Shown here piece by piece: positions 23,014 to 34,330 of a stretch of 64,000 nucleotides of DNA. Below the pieces are notes generated by a model. That model worked only from the letters and a program-made list of their open reading frames with translations, was not told the origin of the DNA and searched no databases. Location of the stretch: the NCBI GenBank assembly GCA_025890175.1, contig JANPYM010000005.1:2527172-2591171 (forward strand), written 5' to 3'. Source of the DNA: Ciborinia camelliae. Taxonomy: Eukaryota; Ascomycota; Leotiomycetes; Helotiales; Sclerotiniaceae. The translations under genes and the position numbers were made by a program. Within the stretch, counting starts at the first letter, position 1; every line of letters begins with the position of its first letter.

Positions 23014-23643
23014 ATGAAACTCACAATCCGTCCCGCAACAGGCGACGACGCAACCGCCCTCACAAACATCTACTTCTCCTCCTTCAGGCACGACGAAATC
23101 TCGCTCCTCTGTTTCCCGCGCTCTGTGCCCGCCGGCTGGACCTGGTGGTACAACTCCATCATCTCCGAAATTCTCGAACCTTCATCCCATTTCCTCTGCA
23201 TCTATGATTCCGATTCCCCCACGCAAGAAATCATCTCCTATGCAAAATGGAACGATACTTCCGCCCCAGTACCTGCTATTGATGATTTTCCCGCATGGCC
23301 CGAAGGCTGTGACGAGGAATTTGCGAATTACTTTTTCGGGACGTTGATTAAGGAGCACAGGGCAATTATGGGAACGAGAAAACATTGGTATTTGGAAATG
23401 TTGGCTACAAAGCCGGAATGGCAGGGGAAGGGGGCGGCGGGGAAATTAATGAGGTGGGGGTTGGAGAGGGCGGATGGGGAGGGGGTGGAGACTTATTTGG
23501 AGGCTAGTCCCGTGGGAAAGGAGGTGTATGAGTATTTTGGTTTCGAGGAGAGGGGTAGATTGGTTATACCGATGGAAGGAAAGGGAGATTTTGTGGAATG
23601 TATGATGGTAAGGCCTGGGAAGGGGACGGTGGGTGAGAAATGA
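23014..23643 (+). CDS. GNAT-family N-acetyltransferase
   Basis: An uninterrupted frame of 209 residues. It opens with the GNAT beta1/alpha1 pattern (LTIRPATGDDATALTNIY) and has the acetyl-CoA pyrophosphate loop as EMLATKPEWQGKGAAGKLM, with Q137-GKGAAG143 corresponding to the Q/R-x-x-G-x-G/A motif. The C-terminal YEYFGFEERGR segment (beta6, 'GF' turn) is also typical. Length is normal for the family. The aromatic insert GWTWWYNSI and the DFPAWPEGCDEEFANYFFG loop match fungal family members of unknown substrate. The gene is more GC-rich than its neighbours, especially at third positions in the first half. The substrate cannot be read from sequence. Confidence 0.9.
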   Translation: MKLTIRPATGDDATALTNIYFSSFRHDEISLLCFPRSVPAGWTWWYNSIISEILEPSSHFLCIYDSDSPTQEIISYAKWNDTSAPVPAIDDFPAWPEGCDEEFANYFFGTLIKEHRAIMGTRKHWYLEMLATKPEWQGKGAAGKLMRWGLERADGEGVETYLEASPVGKEVYEYFGFEERGRLVIPMEGKGDFVECMMVRPGKGTVGEK

Positions 23644-23901
23644 GGAGACCGAGATTGTTATGAAGAATATCCATTCATCACGTTGTGCAGTCTTGTGAAA
23701 TCGGAATTTCCGTACATAATATGTATTTACAGCTAAGGAAGCTATTTACAGTCCTGTCTTTTTTCTTATGGTTTTATTTTCTGTTGTTTGTGTCCAGCCT
23801 TTCCAATCCTCGTTATGTAACAACTTTCGCGTTCATCGCAGCGGCATGGTTTGTGACCTATTTATACATTAGCCAAAGATCATCACTCGTTATTTCAAAC
23901 C

Positions 23902-25354
23902 TCATCTTACCAATGTCGTATATTCCGCAGTTCCATAATAAATCGTATTACCATCATCAGAAGTTTGTCCCCAAGAAAGCGTATCGCCATATTGCCAATA
24001 CATAGATCCAGCAGTTGCGGTATCAAGAACAGTTCCTTGCCATGGCAATTCATTGAGATGAGTTGTTGTACCATATTCCTCCAAAACAAGTGGTTTGCCA
24101 GCAGCGGCAGTAACATTGGCATGGCTAGAGATCCAAGAAGAACCCCACGAATCAACTTCTCCCCAAGCCCCGGGGTAGAGATGGATAGTGGCAAAATCAA
24201 TGGTGGGGATTGCGAGGAGATCGGTGAACCATGTTCCAGGGCCGGAAGTGAATGGGTAAGAGGTATCGTTTGCGACTGTAAGACCGAATCCCTCATCGCC
24301 GACTGTGACCATGTGGTTGGGGTCGAGGGATTTGATATATTGTGATATGCTGGTTGCCCAGTTTGTGATGACTGAAGTAGCACATCCACCACATCTAGGT
24401 TCGTTGGCAAGTTCCCAAGCGAAGACTGCAGTATTTGTTTTATAGCGAGCTACTACCGCAGCAATATATGCTTTGTATTGAGCTTGAGCTGCTGCGTTTG
24501 TGTACCAATCTGTCAAGGAGATGCCATAGTATGTTGCATATGCTTGCATTCCTCCGTAATCGTTCCAATTATTGACAAAGTTGATAATGAGACTGATTCC
24601 ATGAGCTTGGGCCGATTGTACCACGTAGTCGAGCCGTTGGAGACCATTGGTACCGGTGTTTATTACTGGAGATGCACCCGATACGAAGGATTGATACCAA
24701 ACGGTATCAGAACCTGGTGTTGAGGTGACGTCGTTGAAGCCCCAAACTCGGAGAACTTTGAGTCCAGTCTATGATGGATTAGACAGTGCCAATTGCAGGA
24801 TAGGAATACAGGCTATAAAAGCACTTACAGAAGCAAGGTGAGACATAACCAAGTCAATATCTGCATTGGTAGTTAAGAAACCGCACCAATAACAGTTTGT
24901 TCCTGCGAAATATGTTTTCTGTCCGTTAATTTGGAATACAGTTCCTGCAACTTTGGCGTAGCTAGTTATGGTTGTAGCAGTGCTCGCAGGTGCGCTAGTT
25001 GTGCTTGTAGTCGAAGTTGTGCCCGGATTAGTGGTTGATGTAGATGAGGTCTTGGTGCTTGTTGTCAGGGTTGTGGACACTAAATTATACCTCATTAGGT
25101 GCGAAAGAATTTTTCTAGAAGATTGCAATGCTAACCTGATCCTGGTACGCATTGAGAATAAAAGGGATTTTGGTAAACACAAGTGTAACCCGATACGCAA
25201 GTTGTCGCTCCCATCCAATTCTGTCCTCCACCTATCGTATGTTAGCTAGTTTATGGAAGTGTAAGAAATAATTCTTACATTGTGCGTATCCAGCTGCTTG
25301 CCCTCTCACGAGAGCAACCGCGCACGACGTAATAAGTGCAAATGATCCTTTCAT
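23902..25354 (-). CDS. secreted endo-1,4-beta-mannanase: CBM1 + GH5 (subfamily 7-like)
   Basis: Four exons (25279-25354, 25136-25231, 24829-25079, 23902-24768) joined by three short GT..AG introns; 429 residues. In order: signal peptide [18 protein letters not shown]; cellulose-binding CBM1 (about 26-57, [18 protein letters not shown]); a Thr/Ser linker (about 58-92); then a GH5 barrel. The acid/base Glu264 lies in WELANEPRC, the nucleophile is one of the Glu pair in VLEEYG (about 371-372), and the HLYPG and WQYGD motifs are present. Family enzymes cleave the beta-1,4-mannan backbone of plant hemicellulose, and the CBM1 would anchor the enzyme to cellulose. The protein ends at ..YTTLVR; related enzymes usually continue several residues beyond YTCLV, and a GTAAGA donor-like site sits at the stop, so a small extra 3' exon is possible. 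Confidence 0.95.
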
Positions 25355-28300
25355 ACTGAAGAATAGCCGTGCAGCTCACGCAAAAATGTACTATGGAATG
25401 TAGGCTACAAGTCAAGACGAAAGAAGAGAGCAGTGCAATCATTTATATAGATATCAATGCTCTCGATCGGCTTTCCAGGCTTTAGAATTAACCGCAGTAA
25501 ATGGGGGTTAAACCAAGCCGGCTTTTTATTTAGGGTTCTTTGTATAATCACAAGACAAGGATAGATTTGGAAGTTAAATGTTTATAGATAAATCTTTTAG
25601 AGAATTGAGGGGCCGGCCCATCGACATCACTTGATAGATATTGGAACGCGGCGACAAATTGACATCAACCCAGCATGCGTAACATTCAGCTTGCGAGAGG
25701 AGCAAGAAGTTCCCGTCGGCCCGGGAATGAAGATTGCGTTACATTTCGAATATGACGAAGAATTTAACTGAAGGAAAAACATCAATCCTTCCATATTAAG
25801 CAATACTTCTGCCGAAGTAAATCATGAGTGAACGAAGTCACTCATACATGCGATGTTTGTGTAGACAGAAGAATCTCACTGCGAGTAGAAGAAGAGTTCT
25901 GCATAAAGTCATAGAAATTCAATATAAGCGTCCTTAGGTCATCTCACGCCACCGACTTGATTGATGGACTTGAGTGGGTAGACGGATCTTCACAATGTCG
26001 CAATTAGAAAATTTATCGAGTTCCACAGGCTTGTCGGTACGATATCCGCAGGGCACATGCACGCATTCCGTAAATCTGGGGTAAAGAACATCAATCAACA
26101 GCCAAGGGAAAACGCATAACCAGAACAGATTATTCACATTAATTGTCACCAGATCGTAGGGAATGAATCGGAAGATTAGGCCGGAACAATACAGCGGGTT
26201 TGTATCTTCCGAAATCTATAATTGGCTAGCGTGTCGCCCCTATTGCAAAACGGAATGCTGATGCATTGTACCGATATATCTCACCTCGTGATATCATCAA
26301 AGGTCTGGAAATTCAATAGAGTCCATCTAGGTACCCAGAAATAAGCATTGGGTGGCTTCTCCCCAAAATAAGTTATCGAAAGGTTTTCCAGACGCCTTGA
26401 TTTAATATAGTATCATGCTGGCATGATTCGGATACTACTTGACCGTTGGTAATAGCTTAGCTTTGGTCAATTCATGCTGATTATTACGCAACTAGGTACA
26501 TCTTTAGAGCCGAACTATCATGGTGGCAGCGGAACAATGCACCTTCGCGCTTCCCAATGCAATGTTCATGTCCGATGGATATGTCATGTTGATGTTATCA
26601 CCACTCGGAGTCGATTAAGGAGCTAAACAAAAATGTGTAGATGGAGAAGAGAAGAGTTGATGTGATCATAAAGTGGCAGTCCAAGTTTCGCCGCCGCAGG
26701 TCCTTGAAAATATGCCCTTGCAGGAAGTCTTGCAGCGCTTGCTGTCCATTTGTTCGCGAGACTGGCTAAACTTCTATGATACTCCTTTTCCAGTATACAC
26801 ATATAGGGGAACCGCATACTGCAAGAGAAGTCTTCAGGTTCCGGCAATTTGATGTGGAAAGGGAGACAATATATCCCCAAATGAAATGGTGTGCTGTTGA
26901 CTGTTCTATTGCAAATGCGAGCTATTGTGAATATTACTGAGCATCCAGCAATTCGGTAGTACCACCGGCCTCCAATGGTATACCATACAGCGTCACCTCA
27001 CTGTGCTTTTAGTTGTTGCCCAGTTCGGACAGAGATATAAGCTACGGCGTTGCGGGCATTGGGGTGTAACATCCCATTGTGTGTCTAGAACTCCAAAACT
27101 AACAGTGAATGCACTGGATTTCTCGCATCGAAAGTTCTCCTAATCTGATTCGGCTGCAGGATAAAATCTCCACCTGACGATATATTCTCTGATGGCTGAC
27201 ATTATGCGTATATACGAGCTGCTTCGGGTGGAGCGACATCGATATAGGGCTGCGACAATAGAACGTAGATTTTCCCATGTGCCAAAGCTATAAAATATGG
27301 TGATGTCAAGCAGTCTCCTAAACTAAAATCAGCCCACACTTTCCGCGCAAGATATCCATGCCTTCTATGTCCAATGGCCTCAGTTGTATAGTATAGATCT
27401 GAGAAAGGAGATCGTCGAAGGCAAGGGGTTGGAGACTTTCGATGGTTGATGATGGTATCGTGTCGCCCATTACAGCTGCACTCCAACCTCAATTCCGGTC
27501 GACATTGGGCTATGCCACTTCCGCTTGAAAGGGGAATATATATCCTTCGAGCCTAAAAGCACCTCCTATCATCTTGAAATATGAGTAACCTTGTAGAATC
27601 CCGGAATTTCAATGCTCTGGGCAAATTTACTCGAGGAAATGAAGGGGAGAAGAAGTGTACCTGACCGCGATATTCCAAGCAAGCCATTGAGAGTATTCAC
27701 ATGCGACTCGTGTAACATTCTCCTTATTTACCCTTTCCTTTGTCAGATAACAGAGTCATCATAATTAACTGTTTTTGTGGGTGTTTGTCCAGTATCAGTA
27801 GATTGTCGGCTGTCTTTACTGAATTTCAGAGGTACAGTAAGGTTAATCTCTGAGAATGTCACATTCAGGCACTATGGAAATGGTGTGCCGATGGTCCGTG
27901 CATCTCAACACAAACCAAAACTTGGAACCCAATCTACCAACCTACAAAACAACCACCTCTATTCTGAAAGAGTTTCTATCATAACCATAACTGATCTTCT
28001 TATCTCAGATTATCTATAGCCTTGGACTCTTGAAATATTGAGCTACTCAATCTCTTGGTTTCTGATCCATATAAGAATCTCCTGCTACTCATGATAATCC
28101 AGTCCCTCTCATTTTATTCTTCAAAACAGAACCATTCTGGCTTTATGTTTACCTCAAGCATACCCTTCTTTGCAGACATCTGGAGTGATGATACCACAAC
28201 TCAAGAAGTCTCGAGGATGTGTGATTTTTTTCTCGTCGCTGGAGAGGCTCCAGAAAGCTCTTAATTCAAAGATCAACTGCGCAACAAGTGTTCCAAGAGT

Positions 28301-29462
28301 TTTGCCAGAACTCTCCAGCTATTCAACCAATGAGAGAATATTTACGTGAGCGGGAGGAATTTCTGAATGGCGATGCCGTGATTTTTAATCTAGTGATAGC
28401 TACCCCTTTTCTCCTGCCAAGAATACCTTCATTAATGCACCCATGTAGGCAGAATCAAAACAATGGGGTGACCTGGAATGAACGTTTACACACACATTTT
28501 GGCTCTAGTTCTATACATTGATATTTGGACTTTTTCACGACTCCACCACTCCAACCTTCGAACTGAATACTTCCCGTTGTCCCTTTCTTCTGATCTCGAA
28601 AGGCTCAATCCCGAACAGATTGTCCACGCCTCCCATAAAAACCAATGAATTCAAACACTGGCTCTAGTGAGGTGTTCGTCGAATACTTTTGGGGGGTTTC
28701 TCGGTAAATGTGGCAGCTTTCGGCTCCATCGTGTGCATTTTCCAGATGTGGGATTTTAGGCACATCAACAACCTGCGCTTGGTTCCTGTGTCTCCAATGT
28801 CATCATTCTATCGCACAGAAGTCGTGGCGCAATGGATAATGTGTTGAACCAAGGAAAAGTTTTGTGCCGAATGATTGGTAGACACTCTGGGGGTATCATA
28901 TGAGTTGGTTGTACGTGAGCACTAACTCCTTACAATTTTCGTCTCAGTCCACCAGAGCTAGAGAGGAACCCTAACGTATTTGTAAAGCTCATAACTGTTA
29001 TTATAAATGCTCTATATCCACGGGTTAGGTTAGCATTGATTAGTCATCATAGTTACTTATATAGAATCTCTGGACTCCATAGAACTTAGCTCCTTAGTCA
29101 CAATAATCCTACGATGTTTGTACCCTCAGTTTAACAATAACTAAGGATTATCTGGAATATTACGAGATGTTTTCGGCCAAGTTTGGGCCTCAATCATCGT
29201 GTTTTGAATTTCAACCTGCGGTCACTCATTCCATAATACATATCCGAATCAAAACTCAAAATCGTTCTCAAAATCCAATTTCATTCAAGCTCCCCAATCT
29301 TCATCACTACTATCCTCCATTCTCATATCCCTCCTTTTCTTTGTATTCACAACATGACTGTCATCCCAATTCTCATGTCCAAACCCGTATCAACCCTAGT
29401 CTCCACGACCATTCAATTTGTCCGCCTCCATTTCGTTGTCCTTACTCCACTGCTTCTCAATC
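25355..29462. other. 4-kb gene-poor stretch
   Basis: No intact gene recognised. Minus-strand frames 26623-26880 and 27202-27492 (the latter with GYLARKVWADFSLGDCLTSP) have protein-like composition but no known domain, and the sequence between them has stops. They may be remains of one gene. The + frame 28288-28521 is also unrecognised. At 28821-28840 GTCGTGGCGCAATGGATAAT resembles the 5' third of a tRNA-Arg gene including its A box, but no matching 3' half follows. Confidence 0.35.
25444..25449 (-). promoter_or_regulatory. TATA box of the mannanase gene
   Basis: TATATA about 90 bp upstream of the mannanase ATG at 25354, at the distance usual for a short-leader fungal gene. Consensus-based inference. 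Confidence 0.45.
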
Positions 29463-29518
29463 TTAATAATCTGCGATTTCCTCCTCAGAATCATCCTCGG
29501 TGATCTCCTCGATGGCTC
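29463..29518 (-). other. out-of-frame acidic tail behind Myb-like gene A
   Basis: In the reading frame one base off from gene A, the minus strand encodes an acidic stretch (EEITEDDSEEE then IADY) ending at a TAA at 29463-29465. It is the kind of C-terminus seen in other array members. It suggests that gene A once extended further and lost its end by a frameshift near 29520, or that a short 3' splice exists. Confidence 0.4.
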
Positions 29519-29959
29519 TTACTTTTCCTGCCACTCGTCAGTCAATTCCCTATCCTTCATTCTCGTTCCCTTACTATAGGCCTCTTTCTTCCCTGCCCCC
29601 TTCTTTGGTTCTCCCTTCTTTCCCGACTCGAACACACCCCCTTCTTTTTTGATATCGTTCTTCAATGTTGACCCGGCTTTCTTCTCCTTCTTAACCTTTG
29701 CAACTGGTTCGACTTTGTCGGCTATGTCGGCATTGTCTGTGACACCTTTATTCAACTGGTTGCTTTGCTCGGCGATCGCAGCTACCCATCTTGCAAATCT
29801 CTTGGAGGCTGCATTTCTGTTGTCAACACCCATATCTGCAACTAGACGGTCGTGATCAAGTCGATTCCATATAGTCTTCAACGCCTGAGCGACGTCAATT
29901 TGATTGGAGATGGCATTCCAAACAAGCTCGTTGTTGGGGACTTTGGGATTGGGAGGCAT
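29519..29959 (-). CDS. Myb/SANT-like small protein, array copy A
   Basis: A single exon of 146 residues from MPPNPKVPNNE, the start matching other copies. An ATG at 30097 would add 46 residues without a domain. The N-terminal domain follows the array pattern (two helices, then a third with the aromatic) but reads NAASKRFARW, so the usual Trp after the Arg is Phe. This is also the only copy on the minus strand. The rest is Lys-rich (KVKKEKKAG, KKGEPKKGAGKK), a likely nuclear-localisation tail, ending at LTDEWQEK, similar to LTDEEQ in copy C. An acidic segment follows in another frame. Function is unknown; single-repeat Myb/SANT-like domains in fungi bind DNA or chromatin. The most diverged member, possibly decaying. 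Confidence 0.62.
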   Translation of the reverse strand: MPPNPKVPNNELVWNAISNQIDVAQALKTIWNRLDHDRLVADMGVDNRNAASKRFARWVAAIAEQSNQLNKGVTDNADIADKVEPVAKVKKEKKAGSTLKNDIKKEGGVFESGKKGEPKKGAGKKEAYSKGTRMKDRELTDEWQEK

Positions 29960-30949
29960 GATTGCGTAGGAAGTTGAGCTGCTGGATCCGATCTTGGTGT
30001 TACTTGATGCTACAGGTACGATGTCGATTTGTGGACTGCTTTGGATGTTTGGCAAATGGTGTGAGGAAGCAAGTCTGAGCTGGCAACTTGTGTCCATTTA
30101 TGGCGAAACTTCATGTTTACCCACAACTAGAAACACCTAGAGCCAAACACAAATGTCTTTTAGTTTTCCTTGATCATTTGACCGAATACCTTCATGTTGA
30201 TGTATCAGTTCGCAACCACTTTCACTATCGAACTTGGTAGAAGAAAAGCTGCCTAGCTAGTTAGAAAACTCTTCGGCTATATCTGAAACCTGCATTGAAA
30301 GGCTTGAGTTTGAAGGCATGAGTATTTACCACCTGCATCAGTGACACAGTTCCATAGTATTCAGTTCGTCAAAATACGTGTGAGTCTAGTAGATTCTAAC
30401 ACACTCATGGCTACCAATGGATTGGTTGAAGCTACACTTACGAGCGTCGCTCAACTCTGCATGCTCGTTGATGCCTATTGATCTCAATTTCTAGAAAAGT
30501 ATTGGTAGAATCTTCCTTTAACTTCGCACACAGAAGCTATCGCATTTGAACAGTTGGACTGCAGAGATTCTATACCATAACTAAGCCACAACACCTAAAT
30601 TTATCATCCCACTCGGACCAACACTGAATGGATATTCTTTATCGTTCTGAGGCCTCAATGGTTCATCGAACTTCGATGTATGACCTGAACGATCTATCAG
30701 AAAGCTCACCTCCCGCATCACCTCGATTATTACTGCCGTCTCTGTCTCAAAGGGCCCCAAGCACTATTTGAATGCACGTTGAACTGACGTGCCGATATTT
30801 TTACAATCCACTCACTGAGATACACTTCAAGCCTCAAAGCAGCTTTTGAATCCTTTTCAAGTCACAGAAATAGTCATTCGGCAGATCATATTCCATTTAT
30901 CTTTGAGATCCGTCCTTCACTCGCTACCACAAGGTCACCAGCAGAAACA
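29960..30949. other. divergent intergenic region at the edge of the Myb-like array
   Basis: About 1 kb between copy A (-) and copy B (+). No further Myb-like domain found in any frame by reading. Copy A could use an ATG at 30097 within it. Confidence 0.5.
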
Positions 30950-31444
30950 ATGTCAGAACCATCTAAACCAACGAAACTTTCTCTTGCCGACGCCGAATTG
31001 TTGTGGGCTATTTTCGAGCAGGTTCCAAGAAGAGAACTCAGCAAACACGTCGACTGGGCTGTGATTGGAACAAAGCTGGGTGGTTTGAATAAAGAGGCCG
31101 TTGTTAAGCGGTGGTCGCGTTTGAATATCAAGATGCGCGACGGAGGTGACGCTGGTGATATGGGAGACTTTGCCATAGGTGCTACGGAAGAGATTGCAGG
31201 TGAAGTCGCAGCTGGTACTGATGGTCAGAAGTCCATGACCAAGGAGACTGGCGGTGGAAAGAGTGCAACCCAGAAGCGCAGTCGCAAGGCTCCCGTGAAA
31301 AACAAGGCTGTCACAGGAAATTACAAGGGTGTCAAGAGCCGGGCTACTACTTGGGAAAGTGTCAAGGCTGATATTGCGGCTGAGAAGAAGGCTATGGAAG
31401 GAGGAACAGAGGAGGCTAGTGATAGCGATGACCGGGAATATTAG
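30950..31444 (+). CDS. Myb/SANT-like small protein, array copy B
   Basis: One exon, 164 residues. The Myb-like domain spans about 12-62: LSLADAELLWAIFEQV, then VDWAVIGTKLGGLNKEAVVKRW with Trp at the third-helix position, then SRLNIKM. Its first loop is longer than in other copies (PRRELSKH). The tail is Lys/Arg-rich (QKRSRKAPVKNK) and ends acidic, EEASDSDDREY, matching the out-of-frame end of copy A. That suggests A and B are sisters from an inverted duplication. Probably nuclear. No partner or target is readable. Confidence 0.85.
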   Translation: MSEPSKPTKLSLADAELLWAIFEQVPRRELSKHVDWAVIGTKLGGLNKEAVVKRWSRLNIKMRDGGDAGDMGDFAIGATEEIAGEVAAGTDGQKSMTKETGGGKSATQKRSRKAPVKNKAVTGNYKGVKSRATTWESVKADIAAEKKAMEGGTEEASDSDDREY

Positions 31445-31918
31445 ATTTTCATGATCTTCAACTTTCTGGAGCCATCAGGCTAGATTTGGTAATCAATATA
31501 TTACACTGCGTTTGGTGCGAAAAAGTAATGGCTGTGACTCATTGTCCCAAATGTGATAGAATTTTTCGTAATTGATGCATGCACGTATCCTTGTATGCGG
31601 GGGCGCATGATACATACATCCGTTATCATTTCTTCGTTTGTTTGATTAAAGACAATATTGCGAGAACAATCGAGGGGTTATTACGGAAGAAGAAAGTTTG
31701 CATGAGAAAATTTGTTCGGTGAGAAAATTCGGTTGGATGCTGATGGAAATTTGTCTTTGGCTCGAGGTGATTCTAGCTGTCGGAAAAGTCTCGCCATAAA
31801 TCTCGGCTGATGAGCACTCTTGTTCGTGACAGCAACAAACATCCTTCTCCATTATTCATCGGCCAGGACCATTCACAATTTCTCATTTTAACTCCGTTAC
31901 TTCAAATCCGCAGCAATC
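31445..31918. other. intergenic between array copies B and C
   Basis: A 3' and promoter region. No additional domain relic seen. Pyrimidine-rich leader just before the ATG. Confidence 0.5.
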
Positions 31919-32740
31919 ATGCCCAACGCAGAGATAGAAAACAACATCCTCGTTCTTACAGCCCTCTTCAGACAAATCGATGTAGGCGGCCATGGTACCA
32001 TCGACTTCAAACTCCTCGCGGAAGACATACCAGTAAATGGCGAGAATGCTGCCCGGCATCGCTGGAGACGATGCAAGAACTGCTTTACAAACCCTCCTGA
32101 CACACCTCTCAGAGAGGCCGATATCAGAAACAACAATCTCGTTTTGAACGCCCTTTTCAAGCAAATCAAAATCGGCAGGATTGATTTCCCCCGATTGGCA
32201 AAAGATATGGGCGTCAATGGCGAGAATGCAGCAAGACACAGATGGAAGCGGGTTTTAGAGAGCTTTGGTAAGGATAAGAAGGGGAAAGGCAGAGATGTTC
32301 GCAAGGAGGACGAGGAGGATGGCAAGGAGAGTGATGGAGTCACGAGTAGCCCTCTGAAGGTCGAAGCCAATACCAAAGTCGCCAGAAAGAAAATAGCCGG
32401 GTCGCCACTGAAGAACGAGGTTGCGAGGCAGGGAAGCTGGATGGAGACACCAAAGCAAGGGGGCAAGAGAAAGATGGAGGATGAGGATTTGACTGACGAG
32501 GAACAGGGAGTGAGGATGTTCGAGATGCCGGCGAGGAAATTTCCGAAGAGGAGTGCGACGAAAGTTATTAAACGGGAGCAGATCTGGACTGGGGATGATA
32601 CTGAGGTGGAGAGCTCTGATGGTCACGATAAACAAGAAGAGTCTGGCTCTGGGTTTGAGGATATTGATTACACGAAGGTTGTCACGAAGAAGAGGAGAGC
32701 AAAGATGGAGCAAGTTAGTGATGAAGATTGGGAGGCTTAG
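31919..32740 (+). CDS. Myb/SANT-like protein with duplicated domain, array copy C
   Basis: One exon, 273 residues, the largest array member. It carries two Myb-like domains in tandem: residues about 8-56 (NNILVLTALFRQID.. ending NGENAARHRWRR) and about 71-118 (NNNLVLNALFKQIK.. ending NGENAARHRWKR). The second halves are almost identical, so the internal duplication is recent. The remainder is low-complexity, alternating Lys-rich and acidic, with SSPLKVE/GSPLKNE motifs and basic MPARKFPKRSATK and TKKRRAK clusters that could be nuclear-localisation signals. It ends DEDWEA. Two domains could contact two half-sites, as in two-repeat Myb proteins; that is inference. Confidence 0.87.
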   Translation: MPNAEIENNILVLTALFRQIDVGGHGTIDFKLLAEDIPVNGENAARHRWRRCKNCFTNPPDTPLREADIRNNNLVLNALFKQIKIGRIDFPRLAKDMGVNGENAARHRWKRVLESFGKDKKGKGRDVRKEDEEDGKESDGVTSSPLKVEANTKVARKKIAGSPLKNEVARQGSWMETPKQGGKRKMEDEDLTDEEQGVRMFEMPARKFPKRSATKVIKREQIWTGDDTEVESSDGHDKQEESGSGFEDIDYTKVVTKKRRAKMEQVSDEDWEA

Positions 32741-33290
32741 ATGCAAGTTTTATTTCGAAGATATTGCATGTAGCAATGTTTTCTATTGAATTTGGGTTTG
32801 GGTTTGGATGCATGCGTGTTTTAGGGTGTGTGGATGGGACAGTTCAGGAGCAAGGTCTTCATTTTCTAGAATGATAGTGGGATTTCATTTGCTGGGGAAT
32901 TCGTGCTTGATTGTAGACAACAAATACACATTTTATCTTATCGTAACTCCATGCCGTGTTTGCGAGAATCTATGAATTTGACGAGAGCCTACATTCTTCC
33001 CGAGACTGGCCATCTACTGGTCAGAAAGTCACGGGTATCCACAAAAGAAATTCTTCCTTATTTTTCTAGCTTCTTTGGTGACACACATCGAGATACAACT
33101 ATAAAGAGCTCGATCCCCCTCTGCGATTTTCTCACTCCTTCCATGTCCAGATTTGACACCCAGAGCAATTCTCAACTCTTTGCCTCGAGAAAGCAACTCT
33201 TGTCTACAAAATACCTTCTTCAACGTCTCAAGCCCCATACAACTCAAACACAAACTCGAACTGTCACTCAAACTTTCCACTTTCGTCAAA
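32741..33290. other. intergenic between array copies C and D
   Basis: The frame 32903-33355 runs into copy D out of frame and is judged a leader sequence, CT/CA-rich before the ATG at 33291. No gene seen. Confidence 0.5.
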
Positions 33291-34017
33291 ATGGCATCTA
33301 TGGAAGAGAAGCTAATTATGGGCGTCTTGTCCCAAATCGAAGTTGGCCGAATTGACTACGATCGTGAGGGTCATCGTTTACTTGCCTATTCCCACAAAAC
33401 ATTCATTCTCAAACATTTTCATTCCATTCAAGATCATTTTATCACTGGCATTTACAATGGCTAATATCATATTGTTTACAGAACTAGCCACCTACATCGG
33501 CGTCGCCACACCTAAAGCTGCTCGTTGCAGATGGGATCGTTACAGACAAAAACTTACAAAGGGAGCGGGTCTTCAACCGACCACAGCCCGAAAGTCGGTT
33601 GGAGTGGCCAAGAAAATTGGGTCGGTGTCACCAAAGAAGGCTGGTGGTAGCCCAAAGAAGAATGGACGTGGAAGTCCCAAGAAATCGCGCGGTCGAAACA
33701 TCAAGAAAGAGAGCGACGAAGAAGAAGAGGAGCTGGATGTGGATGTGGATGAGGATGGGGAAGGCGAGGAAATGGATTATGACAAGGAAGGGGCGGATGA
33801 TCACATCAAAATCGAAGAATCAGTCACGCCATCCCGCAAGTTGCCGTCTCGACGAGCCCGAGTTACGAAATTTGTGGAAGAAACTAGTGACGCCGAGGAT
33901 GAGCAAGAAGAGGAAGACGGAGAGTGGCAGGTCTGCGCAGAAGTTGAGAAAATGGAGGATTTGGTTGTCAAGGATGAGAGAGACGAAGACGACTATCATA
34001 TTGAAGACGAAGCGTAG
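33291..34017 (+). CDS. Myb/SANT-like small protein, array copy D
   Basis: Two exons, 33291-33363 and 33482-34017, with a 118-bp GTGAGG..CAG intron; 202 residues. Splicing joins ..GRIDYD to QLATYIGVATPKAARCRW, completing the domain. Unspliced reading breaks it, which supports the intron. The intron falls between helices 1 and 2 (phase 1), unlike copy H. The tail has repeated SPKK motifs (GSVSPKKAGGSPKKNGRGSP), which resemble the SPKK minor-groove-binding motif of histone H1. A long Asp/Glu run and the motif TPSRKLPSRRARV, shared with copy L, follow. Nuclear, DNA-binding by inference. Confidence 0.88.
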
Positions 34018-34330
34018 GTGGCGAATGTGATGGAAATTTTTTTAGGTTGATCAGGTAACAGAGCGGGGCAAGGGTGCGAAACAATGAGGGAGCAAACGTG
34101 GGATACTTGCAGGATTAGAAAAACAAAATCATAGTTACTTTCATCATTGATGTTCCAATTCTCGGGGTTTCAATTTTTATGAGATCCGAAACTTTGTTCT
34201 GCCTTATTCTATCACTATATGAATAACTACCCCATCATGATATATTTGTAAAGTCAATCACAATCAAATTAAATCAATTCTACCACAGCAACCAAATCAA
34301 GAATTTCCATCCTACTCATTACCACCAACC
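34018..34330. other. intergenic between array copies D and E
   Basis: Short 3'/promoter interval ending in a C/A-rich leader. Nothing further seen. Confidence 0.5.

Noticed and set aside
23685..24005. 106-codon hydrophobic frame on the + strand
   Set aside because: It overlaps the 3' exon of the mannanase antisense and resembles no family. More likely a shadow of that gene and its 3' region.
26623..27492. Two minus-strand frames that might form one gene
   Set aside because: The sequence between them has stops in all frames I followed and no splice arrangement joined them convincingly. Left as unexplained, not called.
28821..28860. tRNA-Arg-like 5' sequence with an A box (TGGCGCAATGG)
   Set aside because: No anticodon arm, B box or acceptor complement follows at tRNA distance. 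At best a fragment.
33599..34030. Arg/Lys/Met-rich frame inside copy D
   Set aside because: An out-of-frame shadow of the acidic tail of copy D; only the spliced frame completes the Myb-like domain.
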